Below the pieces are notes generated by a model. It searched no databases, was not told the origin of the DNA, and saw only the letters and a program-made list of their open reading frames with translations. A DNA stretch of 64,000 bases from positions 1,488,001 to 1,552,000 of the forward strand of contig JAPEUQ010000003.1 of NCBI GenBank assembly GCA_027946365.1. The letters are read 5' to 3'. Made by a program: the position numbers and the translations under genes. Of the stretch, positions 26,061-37,801 are shown one piece after another (the stretch's first letter is position 1; every line of letters begins with the position of its first letter). Source of the DNA: Kalmusia sp. IMI 367209 (taxonomy: Eukaryota; Ascomycota; Dothideomycetes; Pleosporales; Didymosphaeriaceae).

Positions 26061-27905
26061 ATGGCGTCCGCTATGGAGAAAGACTTGCGTCGCAGCACCG
26101 ACGTGAGCGACGAGAAACTCGAAGCGCAGAATCGCGAGTACATTGATGCTACTCAGGCGAACGATCCTATACCTGATCCAGATGCAGGTTTGAGTAATGA
26201 GGAACGCGCTGCTATCGTATGAATTTTATGTATACCATGCGCAATCCGTTCATGCTAATCGCTGGCCAGGATCGCAAACTTCTTTGGCAACTCGATTGGC
26301 GTCTCCTACCATGGCTGTCGTTCCTATACCTGATCTCCTTCCTTGATCGAACTAACATTGGTGAGTGACATGAGTTTGCGCTGCTGTCTTGTATCTTTTT
26401 CTAGTTTTCGTCGTATCGTCCTCAAAGTACCTACAGAATTATTTCATATAGGCTCGCTTGTTTAACAAGAATTCGATCACGAGAACGTACTTACGAGAAT
26501 CAGGAAATGCAAAGATCGATGGCCTACAAGAAGACCTTCACATGACAAACGGGCAATACAACGCCACCCTCTCCATTTTCTTCGTCTCATACTCCATCTT
26601 CGAACCCCTAACCAACATCCTCCTCAAGAAGCTTCGTCCAAGCATCTTCCTCCCTATTATAATGCTCTTGTGGGGGATATGCATGACGACTATGGGCCTC
26701 GTGCACAACTATGCAGGGCTGATGACGGCGGTAAGTTGCCTTACCCCTTTCTATGCTTTCATAAAGGTGCTGTGACTGATGGTTTTCAAAGCGATGGTGG
26801 CTCGGAGTATGTGAAGCAGGCCTCTTCCCAGGCGTGAACTACTATCTGTCTTGCTGGTACAAACGATCTGAATTCGGAATCCGCGCTGCTATTTTCTTCT
26901 CTGCAGCTGCGCTTGCAGGATCTTTTGGTGGTCTCCTCGCGGCTGCTATCGCGCAGATGGGTGGTGTAGGAGGTAAACCAGGCTGGGCTTGGATCTTTGT
27001 AAACCTCACCTCCCGTTCTCTCTCCCTCCGCTAATTCTTGAGTACAGATTCTTGAAGGCCTTGCCACAATCGTGGTCGGAATAGCTAGCTACTGGATGGT
27101 CCACGACTTCCCCGACGAAGCTAAGTTCCTGAGCGTCGATGACCGCCACCGAGTCCTCCGCCGCCTACGATCGGATCAACAGTCTTCAGCCGAGCACGAG
27201 TCTTTCAAGATGAAGTACTTCTGGGCCTCAGTCAAAGACTACAAGACGTATTGTTACGCCGTCATATACATGGGCGCTGACGGAGCACTCTACGCCTTCT
27301 CTCTCTTTCTTCCCACCATCATCCGCCAGCTCTATCCACAGTACTCTTCCACAGTAGCTAACCTGCTTTCTGTGCCACCGTATGCAGCTGGCGCGATTGT
27401 CACCATCGCGATTGGGTATATTGCGGATCGTACAAGGCAGAGAGGGTTGTGCAATATTTGCATATCGTTGATTGGTATTGTGGGGTTCTGTATGCTCTTA
27501 GGCTCCGACAAACCCGCAGTGAACTATGCAGGCACCTTCCTTGGCGCTATGGGAATTTATCCCTGCATCGCGAACACTATTTCCTGGGCATCGAACAATG
27601 TCGAGGGCGTATACAAGCGTGGCGTTTCTCTTGGCTTCATTATTGGCTGGGGGAATCTCAATGGCGTGGTGTCGTCGAACATCTACCGCACGAAAGATAA
27701 GCCGCGGTTTTTTCTGGGACATGGTGTTGTGCTTGCGTATCTTGTCTTATGGTTATTCTTGGGAAGTGTAGTCACGCGGTTCTTGCTTGCGAGGGAGAAC
27801 AGGAAGAGAGCGAGGGGGGAGAGGGATGTGTGGGTGGAGGGGAAGGAGGCAAGTGAGGTGCATGAGATGGGAGACAAGAGGCCGGAATTTATGTACACAC
27901 TTTAA
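26061..27905 (+). CDS. MFS transporter, anion:cation symporter family (Dal5/allantoate-permease-like)
   Basis: Exons 26061..26216, 26270..26360, 26504..26730, 26792..26998 and 27048..27905 join in phase to 512 aa. It is a 12-TM plasma-membrane symporter for an organic anion such as allantoate, nicotinate, pantothenate or a dipeptide; substrate not predictable. Diagnostic blocks: LLWQLDWRLLPWL, YLISFLDRTNIGNAKI, FFVSYSIFEPLTNILLKKLRPS, WGICMTTMGLVHNY, RWWLGVCEAGLFPGVNYYLSCWYKRSEFGIR (split here: the first half names the ACS family), and NNVEGVYKRGVSLGFIIGWGN late in the protein. The intron at 26361-26503 is 143 nt. It belongs to a different MFS family from its upstream neighbour, so the pair is not a recent tandem duplication. 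Confidence 0.92.
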
Positions 27906-28411
27906 GGATGGGACACATGTTTTCAGGTGCACTGAATTAGTTCGGTATTGTAGATGTCACAAAGATGGTATCGATTGGGTAGTACGCAGTAGATTGTCAA
28001 CATATGAATTACTAGTTGCGAGGCCCACAACTCAAGATCCTCATATAAATCATCATCCAAACAATTACTTGAATCTTGCTAAGTATGTTCAGATGTGGTA
28101 GTTGCTACCTCTTTGGCTACCCCTCGATGCGTCTTGTCAAAAACAACGCATACGATGCAGTGCGGACCACAGCGTCTCAGAATACTACGATTTATGACGA
28201 ATAGTCAAAGTAGGCGATAATCAAATTAGACTGAAAAGATGTCTCTCATTTGATGGTATGTTGGGCTATATCAAAATTTGTGGAGAGCAAGTAAATATTA
28301 TTGCCTTTGATGTATTTGAAGTATACATTTCCCTAATCAAACATCCCATATGGTACAACACTGGAAGCAATCACCTAGATACACCTCTTTCGAAAATCCT
28401 TGCCCACCCGT
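27906..28411. other. Convergent 3' intergenic region
   Basis: This AT-rich 506-bp region lies between the MFS gene (+) and mS41 (-). No gene is visible. Confidence 0.55.
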
Positions 28412-29134
28412 CTACCTATTCTTCTCCTTGTTCTCAGCAGCCCTCCTCTTCGCCCTCACCTCAGCCTTCCTCCTTTCACCACCATCAATCTTGTGTCCCC
28501 TCCTCTCCTCCCAAATGCCCTCCTGCAATCGTATTCTCGCCCCCAACCCAGCACTGCCCTTCAACGGCTCCACATAGCTCCCCTTGATCGTTTTCGCGCC
28601 CTTTACAACCACACCTTGCACACTTCGTAATGTCTCCAACGGCTCCGCCGGTCCCTCAACGTTCGCCGGCACATTCACTACTACCTTCCGAGTTCCAGGG
28701 TCATGTGTCGCCGTCGACATAGCAGAACGTGCGTGCATGCCGGGTATAGGATGGGTCCCCACGGGTGCCTCCACAAGCTTGAGTTCTGCGACGCCGTCGT
28801 TGACGTACTTGCAATCTCCGCCAATGCCGTACTCGCCATTGCGGAACTTCTCGCGCCAGTGAAGCAGATACTTCCTTGACCTTGCGGGTTCAACACCGAG
28901 TTCCTTCAATTGATGAGATGACAGAGTGAACAGTGCCTCCCATGAAGGTATCTTTGCGGCATGTGCGGAGAGGCCCCGGCCAATAGCAGTTAGGAAGGCG
29001 GTATGGTCGGGGATGAAGGGTATAGGCTTGGGAACCGGTCGGATAGGAATTGAATGCTGGAGGTTCCGGACGCAGACTTTGGGCGCGGAGACGGCGGTCG
29101 CTGTCGCGTTGAGAAGGGGTCGTCGAAGAATCAT
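28412..29134 (-). CDS. Mitochondrial small ribosomal subunit protein mS41 (Fyv4 family, IGR motif)
   Basis: Single exon, 240 aa. The N-terminus is basic with hydroxylated residues (MILRRPLLNATATA), typical of a mitochondrial presequence. Residues about 47-105 form the IGR motif domain: FLTAIGRGLSAHAAKIPSW, then LGVEPARSRKYLLHWREKFR. In yeast this family is Fyv4, the mitoribosomal protein mS41. The C-terminal half ends in an Arg/Lys/Glu-rich helix. It is divergent from ARPC1 with about 300 bp between start codons. Family assignment is good; the longer C-terminus compared with yeast is usual in filamentous fungi from memory. Confidence 0.85.
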   Translation of the reverse strand: MILRRPLLNATATAVSAPKVCVRNLQHSIPIRPVPKPIPFIPDHTAFLTAIGRGLSAHAAKIPSWEALFTLSSHQLKELGVEPARSRKYLLHWREKFRNGEYGIGGDCKYVNDGVAELKLVEAPVGTHPIPGMHARSAMSTATHDPGTRKVVVNVPANVEGPAEPLETLRSVQGVVVKGAKTIKGSYVEPLKGSAGLGARIRLQEGIWEERRGHKIDGGERRKAEVRAKRRAAENKEKNR

Positions 29135-29434
29135 TCTGGCGGTTGCTAGATGGAAAATAAGCCTTGGAATGTTCTACTAGATGCGGACGTATTGATCTTA
29201 CTGTACAAAGAGCGTAATGTCGGACGCGCCGACGTGACGATCTCGAATGCAGTTGTCTGTCTGCGCTGGCCATCTCGACTCGGCGTGAACTTTTCGGAGG
29301 TGCCAAGCGTGCAACCGTGCGCATCGATATCACAGCCCCTCCAACCCACAATCAAGCCCAACGCCCTCTTCTCTAACCTCCGAAATCGCAAATTGCAATA
29401 GTAGAGAGTCTCCTATTGCGTATTAATTATCACA

Positions 29435-30526
29435 ATGGCTCCTCCAGAAGTCCATCACCTCTTCCACCATCCCGTTGCGGACCACTCCTTCTCCGCCGAC
29501 CGCCAGACGCTCGCTGTTGCCCGCGAGAACATCGTCGACCTCTACCAGCGCTCGGGCTCCAAGTACACGCTCCAGGATGAGCTCACGGGACACGACAAGA
29601 CTGTCACCGGTGTTGATATTGCACCCAACAGCGGCAAGATTGTGACATGCTCGCAAGATCGCAACGCCTACGTCTGGGAGCCCTCACCCCAAGGGTGGAA
29701 GCCCACCCTCGTCCTCCTCCGCATCAACCGTGCCGCAACCTGTGTCCGCTGGGCCCCCTCAGAGACCAAGTTCGCCGTCGGCTCAGGTGCCCGCCTCATT
29801 CCCGTCTGCTATTTTGAAGAAGAGGATAACTGGTGGGTGTCCAAGCACATCAAGAAGCCCATCCGCTCCACTATCACCGCCGTCTCATGGCACCCGAACT
29901 CCGTGCTGCTCGCTGCCGGCTCTACCGATGGACACGCACGCGTGCTCTCTGCATTCGTGAAGGGCGTGGATTCGCGACCGGAGCCCTCGGTATGGGGAGA
30001 GCGCTTGCCTTTCAACACCGTATGCGGCGAGTTCTTGAACAACACTGCGGGGTGGATTCATAGTGTTGCCTTCTCACCGTCTGGGAACGCGCTTGCTTTT
30101 GCTGCACACGACAGCACACTCACGGTTGTATACCCCTCTGCACCTGAAGAACCGCCTCGCGCTGTGGTCAGCATTAGTACCCAGGTTCTTCCCTTCATGT
30201 CGCTCGTCTGGTCCACCGAATCCGAGATTATCGCCGCAGGATACAACTGTGAAGCCTACCGTTTGCAGGGGGATGAGAATGGCTGGCAGCTCGCGGGTAG
30301 CTTGGAGAGCAAGGGACGTCCCGGTGTCCAAGATCAGAGAGAGGAGTCTGCGTTGAATATGTTTAGGCAGATGGATTTGAAGGGAAATACTAAGGATGAT
30401 ACTAAGCTGAAGACGGTGCATCAAAACACCATCTCTACGATCCGTAGCTTTGAGGAGCAGGGTGGACAGGTCACTAAGATTAGCTCGAGCGGTGTAGATG
30501 GCAGGGTCGTTATCTGGACTTTGTAG
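29435..30526 (+). CDS. arc40: Arp2/3 complex subunit 1 (ARPC1/Arc40), WD40 protein
   Basis: Single exon, 363 aa, the family length. It is a seven-bladed WD40 subunit of the actin-nucleating Arp2/3 complex at endocytic patches and hyphal tips. Evidence: blade 1 with LTGHDKTVTGVDIAPN, CSQDRNAYVWEP, the run RINRAATCVRWAPSETKFAVGSGAR, HIKKPIRSTITAVSWHPN, LLAAGSTDGHARVLSAF, FLNNTAGWIHSVAFSPSGN, the VWSTESEIIAAGYNCE region, and the C-terminal TVHQNTISTIRSFEEQGG ending in GVDGRVVIWTL. The acidic insert before the last blade contains the variable loop of ARPC1. Confidence 0.97.
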   Translation: MAPPEVHHLFHHPVADHSFSADRQTLAVARENIVDLYQRSGSKYTLQDELTGHDKTVTGVDIAPNSGKIVTCSQDRNAYVWEPSPQGWKPTLVLLRINRAATCVRWAPSETKFAVGSGARLIPVCYFEEEDNWWVSKHIKKPIRSTITAVSWHPNSVLLAAGSTDGHARVLSAFVKGVDSRPEPSVWGERLPFNTVCGEFLNNTAGWIHSVAFSPSGNALAFAAHDSTLTVVYPSAPEEPPRAVVSISTQVLPFMSLVWSTESEIIAAGYNCEAYRLQGDENGWQLAGSLESKGRPGVQDQREESALNMFRQMDLKGNTKDDTKLKTVHQNTISTIRSFEEQGGQVTKISSSGVDGRVVIWTL

Positions 30527-30851
30527 TCGTAAATAGACCAGATGAGCTGCCTGAGCGAGATCTAGATAGGCCCAACCATGTCTTGAATCGATATCTTTAT
30601 CATATCTTCACCACTATGAGGACTGTTGTGCATCGTATCAAGCATTCATTCCTTCGCTTAAGCGGAGATGGGATGGTACATCTAAACATCCGGATATCAA
30701 ACTCAAAAAAACCATCCTCTGCCACAAACGAGCGTCATATACCCCCCATCCTCCTCATATCATACATATCCCTACTACTTTACCCGTCCAAAGCCGTATA
30801 ACGTATCCTATAGTAACTCGGCACACAAGATAAACCCAGATCAACCGTCAC
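30527..30851. other. Convergent 3' intergenic region
   Basis: This 325-bp region lies between the ARPC1 stop and the Zn2Cys6 gene stop. Nothing further is seen. Confidence 0.6.
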
Positions 30852-33775
30852 CTACCCAAACCCCACGAAACCCTGCTGCGCAAATTGATCCGGACTGACC
30901 GTCTGCGCAGCACCTCCAGCTCCGTTTCCCCCATCATTCAAGAACCAACTCCAATCCTGATCAATATCCATTGGCATATTCTGCCAACTGAAATTATTCG
31001 TTGGCAATGGGTAATTATTCAAACTATCATCGTTAATCTGCGTCCCTGTCGCGCTGCCCGCACTCGTATCGACCGTATTGCCCCAGTTGTAGAAGCCTTC
31101 GTATGAAACGAAGGGATCGTTGAAGGAGGTGGTTGGCTGACCGGGCGACGTGGTCGAAGTGGGGTTTGTAGAGGGCGTAGCGAGGCCTGGGTTAGATTGG
31201 CTGAAGAAGTCGGAGGCGCTGGAAGGGACATCGGATCGAGGCGTGTACTGCGTTTGCGACGTTTTGCTCAACATCGAGGGGCTATTTGCGCGCGCGTCGG
31301 CAGCCATCTGGGCCCTGTGGCTCCTGTGCACGTCGGCGTGGCTGACTGGCCTGTCTCCCCTCCTGATATGCAAAGTTCCAAAATACGGGATCACGAACTC
31401 GGTCATGCCTGAGCATTCATCATCTAGCTCTGTAGGCTCGCATTTGGCGCCTGCCGGACGCCCAAACTCGTTTTTGAACTTGTTGAGCATCTTCTCGAGA
31501 ACTTCGGCGCTTTGGAGGGCTACTTTGCCGCCTTTTTCCGAGGATGCCCGCCGGAAAATGTCGATGCTTATTTCGATGAGGCGCACGTCTTCTTCGCGGT
31601 CTTTAGGGTTCATGGGGGTGTTCGTCGCGCCGTAGTTGAAGAGGCCGAGGACGATGAGGACAGCGGAAGTGAAGCCGATGAAATCTACGGCTTTGCACTC
31701 GTATAAAGGTTGGACTTCGCCGGTGCGGAGGGCTTGGTAGAGGCGCAAGACTTCACGAGAGCCGTTGACGCAAGCGGTTCGGCTGTAGGTAAATCGGCTA
31801 TTGACTGCTGATTTGAGCATAAAGGGGAGGTGCAGGTACACGCGGATCTGATGGTAGACCATTTGTGCCATGAGACGCTCGCGGAGTTCGGCGGCATTGC
31901 TTTCGATGTCTGCGAGGAGCTCGGAGTACTCGAGCCAGGCAGGGTCGAGACGCTTGTAGAGGTCTTCTAGTTCTTGGTCGAGCTGGAGGGCCCAAGCGAA
32001 ACTCTGCTCTGCAACGCCCTGATTGCGGTCGATGACCTTGCCGGCTAGAATGGAGACTTTATTTATAAAGGTGAGGGGCGCCATGTAGGGGCCGTTGGGT
32101 ATCTCAGGCAGAGTGAGGTCGCAGTGTGCGTCGGAGATGCCGTATGGGAGGCCGAGGAGGAGGGAGAGGAAGCGGTCTCCGTGGTAGAGGGCCCACCAAA
32201 TAGATTCGTGGGCTGCGGATGAAGTACGTTTACGATGGAGGCCCTGAAAGGACATCAGTACAATGCATCAAGAATGATAAGATTGAGGTTGGTATACCAT
32301 GAGTTGTGTGTACATCAGACCTTTTCTGTATGCAAGCCACGCTCGGCGTGGTTGGCCGACGTCTGCATACCACTTCGATTTTAGAATCAAGAGCTCCATG
32401 CCCTCGAGGGTAGCAGAGTATTCGTCGTCTGCTAGTACCCACCGATCAATAGCTTCAATGTAACGCTCGACTTCTTTCTCATCGTCGGAACAGATGCCGA
32501 CAGCTAGGACGACAGTGCCCAGCGCCCCAATGTTGCCTGAATGCGGACACACATAGTTAGTTAGTTGATCGATATAGAGGTGAGAGACGAGGGCCTCGGT
32601 GAAACAGACAGTTCCGAAAATTTCAGATTCTTGCTTGGCCCAGCCAGTATACCCACATCGCAAAGAGTTTACATACCTTGCGCTAGAGCCTTTGAAGCAA
32701 ATTGCGGTAAAGTCTCGTCGGTGGAAGATGTGCCGCTGCACTTCCGCCGCCATGTCTGCCACCACTCGCTATTGGTAGTGAGGATCTTGTTGAGCTGATT
32801 GTAGGGAGGCAGCATGGCAAGGAGAGCTTGTTTAGCGCGTTCTTTCTTGGCTTGTTGCCCAATAGAGTTGTCACTATGATCCATGACGTCGCCGGGATTA
32901 GTGTAGCTTAAGGTGTAGCGCTCAAGCGAGGTTGCCGTATTGTTGGAGTCTTTACGATGAGGTTCCATACGGGCCTTGATGCGCTCTTCGGCGTCGTTGA
33001 GCTGGGACAGTCAGCTATGAGACGCATGTAAGGTGCAAGGTGCCAAGGATATATCCTGTCTGTTGACGTCGTGATGGACAATACTAGGCCACAGCGTGGA
33101 GACAGGTCATAGTCCGATCTACACCAGGATACATGATACATGATACATGATACAATCAAGGACTTACTGCGTCTTCAAAAACGGAGAGGATGGGCACATG
33201 ATGTCCTCTATCGGTCGGTGCGCGTTGCACTTCACGAAGAATAGAGGACGAAGCCTCGGAGGACAGTGGAGTAGGCGGGAAGGCGTCTTTAGTGACAACA
33301 TTTGGTGTCTTCGAAAATAGAGAGGAGGTGTCACGATCGGATACACTTCCTGATCTCTCTGTCTTTTCCTCAAGAAGCGAGTCAACGAGCGCTTCCAACC
33401 GCGATACGCGTTCACGAAGGTTCTTCCGGTGATCTACGACAACCTCTGGGTCGGCATGTTCCTGGTCGATGCAACGGCTGCCTCGGGCAAAGCATTCGGA
33501 GCAGACATTCGGGTTGTCTGGTGGAAAGATACATCTGATCTTCCGCCGACGGCCTGGACAGCGTTAGGCGAATCAAATGCAGGTCAACTAGGGAGGTGCA
33601 ATGTGATGAAGAACATCAAGAGTGGTTGACAGTGATACAAAAGTTGGGAGTAACCGATGGCGAGGGGAGACGCAACGTTGGGTAGGTGTTGAGTGGGAAC
33701 AGACATACACTCAAAACAGCTGTGAGTACCCTTGCGCATCTTCTTGCGCGTCGGTAAGCTCTCTTCCTTAGGCAT
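30852..33775 (-). CDS. Zn2Cys6 transcription factor with fungal-specific TF domain
   Basis: Exons 33775..33709, 33553..33168, 33001..32677, 32536..32298 and 32243..30852 give 802 aa. Cluster C20-X2-C23-X6-C30-X9-C40-X2-C43-X6-C50; the codon for C23 is split by intron 1 (155 nt), a common intron site in this family. A linker and a short leucine-rich coiled coil (LRERVSRLEALVDSLLEEK, about 61-80) for dimerisation follow. The middle region carries the fungal_trans domain (VVLAVGICSDDEKEVERY, WWALYHGDRFLSLLLGLPYG). The C-terminal 150 residues are Ser/Thr/Gln/Asn-rich, probably the activation region. Target genes are unknown. Intron 2 holds a short tandem repeat at 33131-33151. Confidence 0.92.
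33131..33151. repeat. 7-bp tandem repeat (ACATGAT x3) inside an intron
   Basis: There are three perfect units, with a partial fourth, in intron 2 of the Zn2Cys6 gene. It is likely a neutral microsatellite. Confidence 0.85.
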
Positions 33776-34860
33776 TTCTTGCTTCCTTCTTTTCCTATTT
33801 CTTAAGCGCGCTTCGTCTCTTAACCGCTCTTCGTCCGTCCGGGCAAGCTATTCCGCACTCCACCTTACGGAATACAAAAGATGACCGGCTCTCACCAGTT
33901 GGATCTAACGGGTCGACCTCGTACGATCGATAGCACAGGCAAACAGGAAGGATTGGCAGAAAAGTACTGGGTGTGCGCAAAGGACGAGGCACAAACGTGA
34001 ATGAAGAGCGGACAACTCCGGACGGACCAAAAGCTCCGCTCTGAGTCAGCAAAGGATCTTTACTAATGGCGCTTCTAAGGAAACATAAAGAAGAACGTCC
34101 GCTTGGCCTAGGGCATGTCAGCAATCATATAGGCCCTCAGGCAACAACGATTGCGTTAGTTGTCGTGTATGAAGGGCGGTGCAAGAGCAAGACTCCCAAT
34201 TTGGCAGAGGTTGCGCTACCCAAAGCCAATGGTGGACCGCTAGGTGCGATGGCCACAGGGATGAAGGCCTGGCCAAGCATATTGGCAGCTTTTAAGCCCG
34301 CCCTACTCATCACCACCTCTTGTTTTTGCTTCTCGGATTCGCCGCGAAGAATCGGTCAGCACTGGACGTGATTCAGGAGGGTCGACATTCCAATTCTAGC
34401 GACTTTGTTTGCTTCGCAGTTACTCTCGGTGAGCATTCCGAGCCGCCGATGCTGACAGGCATGTGGTTCCGCTTTTTCATCGTATTGCATCAAACACCAG
34501 CCGCACATCCACAACTCAAACTCGAGGACAAAGGGAAATTGGGACATCTCGATCTGCCCAGCTTCTCAGAAACCAAGTCTGCTTAATTCTCTGACATTGA
34601 GATGCTCAAGTCCTAAAACACGAGCTTCGTGCGACCCTCGTCACCAGAGCCAGCCCTATTGGTGTTGCTGAGGTACGCGCGAGCACCCGGGACCCACGGA
34701 ATGACGCGCAGGACCCGCCAGGCAAAGCAGCTCGGTCTATATTCACTTCGCAGCATTTGAGCACGCGCGACCATCCATCCATGCGTGCATGTATACATAT
34801 TCTCATTTCAAGCACATGACCCTTGTATGTAATACGGTTGATTCGCGATAATTGACCAAT
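33776..34860. promoter_or_regulatory. Divergent promoter region, Zn2Cys6 gene and membrane-protein gene
   Basis: A 1.1-kb space separates divergent start codons. The open frames within it (for example 34066-34371 and 34320-34586, +) start without support and have no family features. I see no gene. Confidence 0.5.
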
Positions 34861-35600
34861 ATGGACACCGCACAACATCAGCGACAATTCAAACAAAACC
34901 ACCTCCCACCCAGCCCTCCGCCGTCTCCTCCCACGGCTAGAAGAAGGCATAAGAAGAAGGACCAAGCGGATCCATTCCTCCAACTTGGCTATGCTTCAGA
35001 TCCAATACTTTCACAACCACCGCCTTCCCCGGCCAATGATGCGGAACTTCCGGAAGAGCCACTATACAGAAGGGTGCGTCCATTGCTCTGATATCTTCAA
35101 CCTGAGAAAGAGAGGCTGCCGTATTATGGCTTACAAGACCCATACTTCATGATCTAAACTCTTATTACATTCCCGAAATCATCACAAGACAGCCTAACAA
35201 TATGTAGATCATCGTAACGCCCTTCCTTTTCACCTCCTTCCTTCTATCACTCTTCCTCATCGATACTCGCAACGCCATCACCCGCACGAAAAATTCCACC
35301 TTCTTCAGCTTTCTTAATCCCGAGCCCTACCAAGACCCCCTCGATACGACATGGGCTCGACGGGGCTCCACAACGCATGTCAAGCCGCCTGATTCTCTCA
35401 ATCCAGATCAGCGCCCCGGCACAGAGAAGAAAAAGCGAAGGTCATGGCATCTTCACAAGAAGATCAGGAAAATTGCTAAGCTGGAAGTCAGTGATGCGTT
35501 TGAGATGCGGGGCCGCGTGATGATTGCGATGATCGTCGTTATTCTAACGACGGTGTACGCCGTGTCTTGCTTATTCAGATGGATCTTGAGCAAATTCTGA
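34861..35600 (+). CDS. Small two-TM membrane protein of unknown function
   Basis: Exons 34861..35073 and 35208..35600 give 201 aa; the 134-nt intron ends in CTAAC-like branch plus TAG. The N-terminal 70 residues are Pro/Gln/Lys-rich and disordered (PPSPPPSPP, RRRHKKK), so cytosolic. A hydrophobic segment follows the splice junction (IIVTPFLFTSFLLSLFLID, about 72-90), then a polar loop, a basic stretch (KKKRRSWHLHKKIRK) and a second TM near the C-terminus (MIAMIVVILTTVYAVSCLF). I do not recognise the family. The in-phase splice, strong TM segments and codon use support a real gene. Confidence 0.7.
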
Positions 35601-36202
35601 TGATTGGCGTAAAGTTGCTCGGGTTTGAAACAGGCGGAGAGGTTCGTGGTATAACCTTCTGGGATTGGATCTCAATATCATGCATGGGAAACGATGCCAC
35701 GGGTTTACGGCAGCTTAAAAGAAGGACATTATGAATCGGATGGCTCAAATTTGGTTTGATATGAGTTCATGATGATACGACGCACTTGGTTATTGGTTCT
35801 AAGTATGACTGGAACGGCTGTCAGCAGCGCGTCACCCTCAAATGTTGGAAGCAAGCGCAATGTCCCCTTTGTTGGGAAAGTGAAAACGATTTCGGCATCT
35901 ATCAAGTATAAGACGTAATCTTGAGTGAAAATCGCAATCAACTAGCACAAATGTCTTTCCTAGCAGACCAGATATACGTGCAATTACTAATGTCATAGTA
36001 TGTGTTCGCGTTGCTATGATAGCATATATCTAGAAGCACGACCATGTAGTTTTTTATGTTCTTCCGGATCATGACGTATATGTCTATGAGTTGACCGAAG
36101 AGCAGATATGCGTAGTTAGTCATCTTGATAGCTTAGCTCTTCGAGACTGCTTCGACCTTGTCCGGCGGTGGCCTTCCTGTGGTACAGAGTAAAGTGACAT
36201 AT
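35601..36202. other. Convergent 3' intergenic region
   Basis: This AT-rich 602-bp region lies between the membrane-protein gene (+) and the GGCT-like gene (-). Short frames only; no gene seen. Confidence 0.55.
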
Positions 36203-37321
36203 CTAAACCAGATCCTCTCCCCTTTCGGCACTACGCAGCCATCCATTCTCTTCTCCAATCCTTCTCCATTCTTCCTCACGAATCTCCCTTCCCAGAACTT
36301 CATCGCCCTCCGTCCTCTCCCCATCCCCAAACACCTTCTTGAACGCTCCATCATAGCAACCCCACATCCCCGCAAAGATCAGCATAGAAAGCTTCGCTAA
36401 CCACGCCGGACTCCGCCCCTTGTCATCCTGAAATTGCGCGCTTAGCGCAAACAACAGCTGCAAGAACGGCCACCATAGTGCTCCAAACAGCGCTTTGCCC
36501 ATCTCTTGCCGCTTCGTCGTGATGGTATATGTTCGAATATCGTTCAAGTAGTCCTGGTATTCTTGCGGTAAAGCGAGTTCCACGGCGCCGGTAGTAATAA
36601 GGTTCAGGTAACGTGCAGATGGTTGTGCATACGACGGATCAGGTCGAGCGTGCGACTTGTCTACCGGCGCAAACAACGTATGCGCAACAAATTGCTTGGT
36701 CTTCGGTGTTTCAGGCACAGTATCCCCATCCTCCAACGGATAACAATCCACGAGTATATCCTGATATCCCGCCCCACCGCCTTCGGTCGCGATGATGTGC
36801 GCGTAGTCGCTAAGTGTGACTTCGTACACGCAGCCTACGAGACCCTTGTGCCAGCGGTTTTTGTGGTAGTCCGCTGCATCTGGTTCGCGCATGGCAGTGT
36901 TTCCGAAACATGGCTCGATGTACGGAACGCCAGGGAGGTCGAAGGTTAAGCGTAGGGAGGGGACAAGGACATTGACCTGTGAAAGCGGCTTGATGCCTCG
37001 TTTTCCTCGGAAGGTCTCATTGCAGAGATTTGAGCCGTATGCAAGATATAAGACTGTTTTGCCCTTCTCTGCTGCAGCTGTGAGATCGGATGTTGATAGT
37101 GCTTTCGCATCGAAAGTGCATTCCGTCAACGAGGCGTCGCGACGTTCTTGTGATGTCTGTGGTATGCGAGGATAGGCGCGCTTTGAGACATTGTAGTGCT
37201 CTGTGGACTTTACACAGGTGCTGATGCGGCTCAACCAGCACTGTGCTTCTTGCTCATAGTTGGTTGATACTTCGACCGCGCCGTCGGGATGGTCGGGGTG
37301 CTGGTAGTACGGAGAGGTCAT
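36203..37321 (-). CDS. Gamma-glutamylcyclotransferase-like (AIG2/GGCT fold) protein with membrane-type C-terminus
   Basis: Single exon, 372 aa from the first in-frame ATG at 37321. The GGCT signature YLAYGSNLCNETF lies near residues 92-104, followed by FDLPGVPYIEPCFGN, VYEVTLSDYAHIIATEGGG (with the conserved Glu) and LVDCYPL. GGCT-like enzymes release 5-oxoproline from gamma-glutamyl peptides; GliK of the gliotoxin pathway belongs to this broad group. After the domain, two hydrophobic stretches (ALWWPFLQLLFALSAQF and LAKLSMLIFAGMWGCYD) suggest membrane association, followed by an acidic tail. Activity and substrate are inference. There is no thiol-peptide biosynthetic gene nearby. Confidence 0.82.
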   Translation of the reverse strand: MTSPYYQHPDHPDGAVEVSTNYEQEAQCWLSRISTCVKSTEHYNVSKRAYPRIPQTSQERRDASLTECTFDAKALSTSDLTAAAEKGKTVLYLAYGSNLCNETFRGKRGIKPLSQVNVLVPSLRLTFDLPGVPYIEPCFGNTAMREPDAADYHKNRWHKGLVGCVYEVTLSDYAHIIATEGGGAGYQDILVDCYPLEDGDTVPETPKTKQFVAHTLFAPVDKSHARPDPSYAQPSARYLNLITTGAVELALPQEYQDYLNDIRTYTITTKRQEMGKALFGALWWPFLQLLFALSAQFQDDKGRSPAWLAKLSMLIFAGMWGCYDGAFKKVFGDGERTEGDEVLGREIREEEWRRIGEENGWLRSAERGEDLV

Positions 37322-37801
37322 CGTGAGATCAGATTGCGTGCTGTCTGTGCACCCGCTTTGATTGGACAATTGCTTGGAAAGTCACAAAGTTGCGGTTAGT
37401 AATTTGGGTACGTTGATTAAGGACGTTGAGACGTGACAAAATTCAAGCCTTGCAATGTTTTACGTTGGAGATGCCCATTTGCTTCGTCCGAATCATATTG
37501 CCCGTTTCCCAACATCTGATTTCTCATCATCCATCGGGCTTTAAGATACCGGTTGCCGACTGGACCGGAAATGGAAGCGGTCCGATCACGTGACTTTGAC
37601 CCTTCTCACAATCGGCAGTACATCATATCCTTCGATTCTCTCCTTCGTACACATAGTAACATAATTAGTAACTCATGAAGTAATTATAGCTCGAAGGGTA
37701 TCTTATGCACCATGAAAAAATTTTGTTCAAATCGCATTTGTCTGCATTTCAACAGAACAGCTAATACGGTGTTACTCTAATCAAAGTAGTCCAACGTATT
37801 A
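37322..37801. other. Promoter region of GGCT-like gene
   Basis: This 480-bp region lies between two minus-strand genes. Nothing beyond probable promoter and the P450 3' UTR is seen. Confidence 0.5.

Noticed and set aside
23133..27905. Tandem duplication of MFS genes
   Set aside because: The two proteins belong to different MFS families with different intron positions and motifs.
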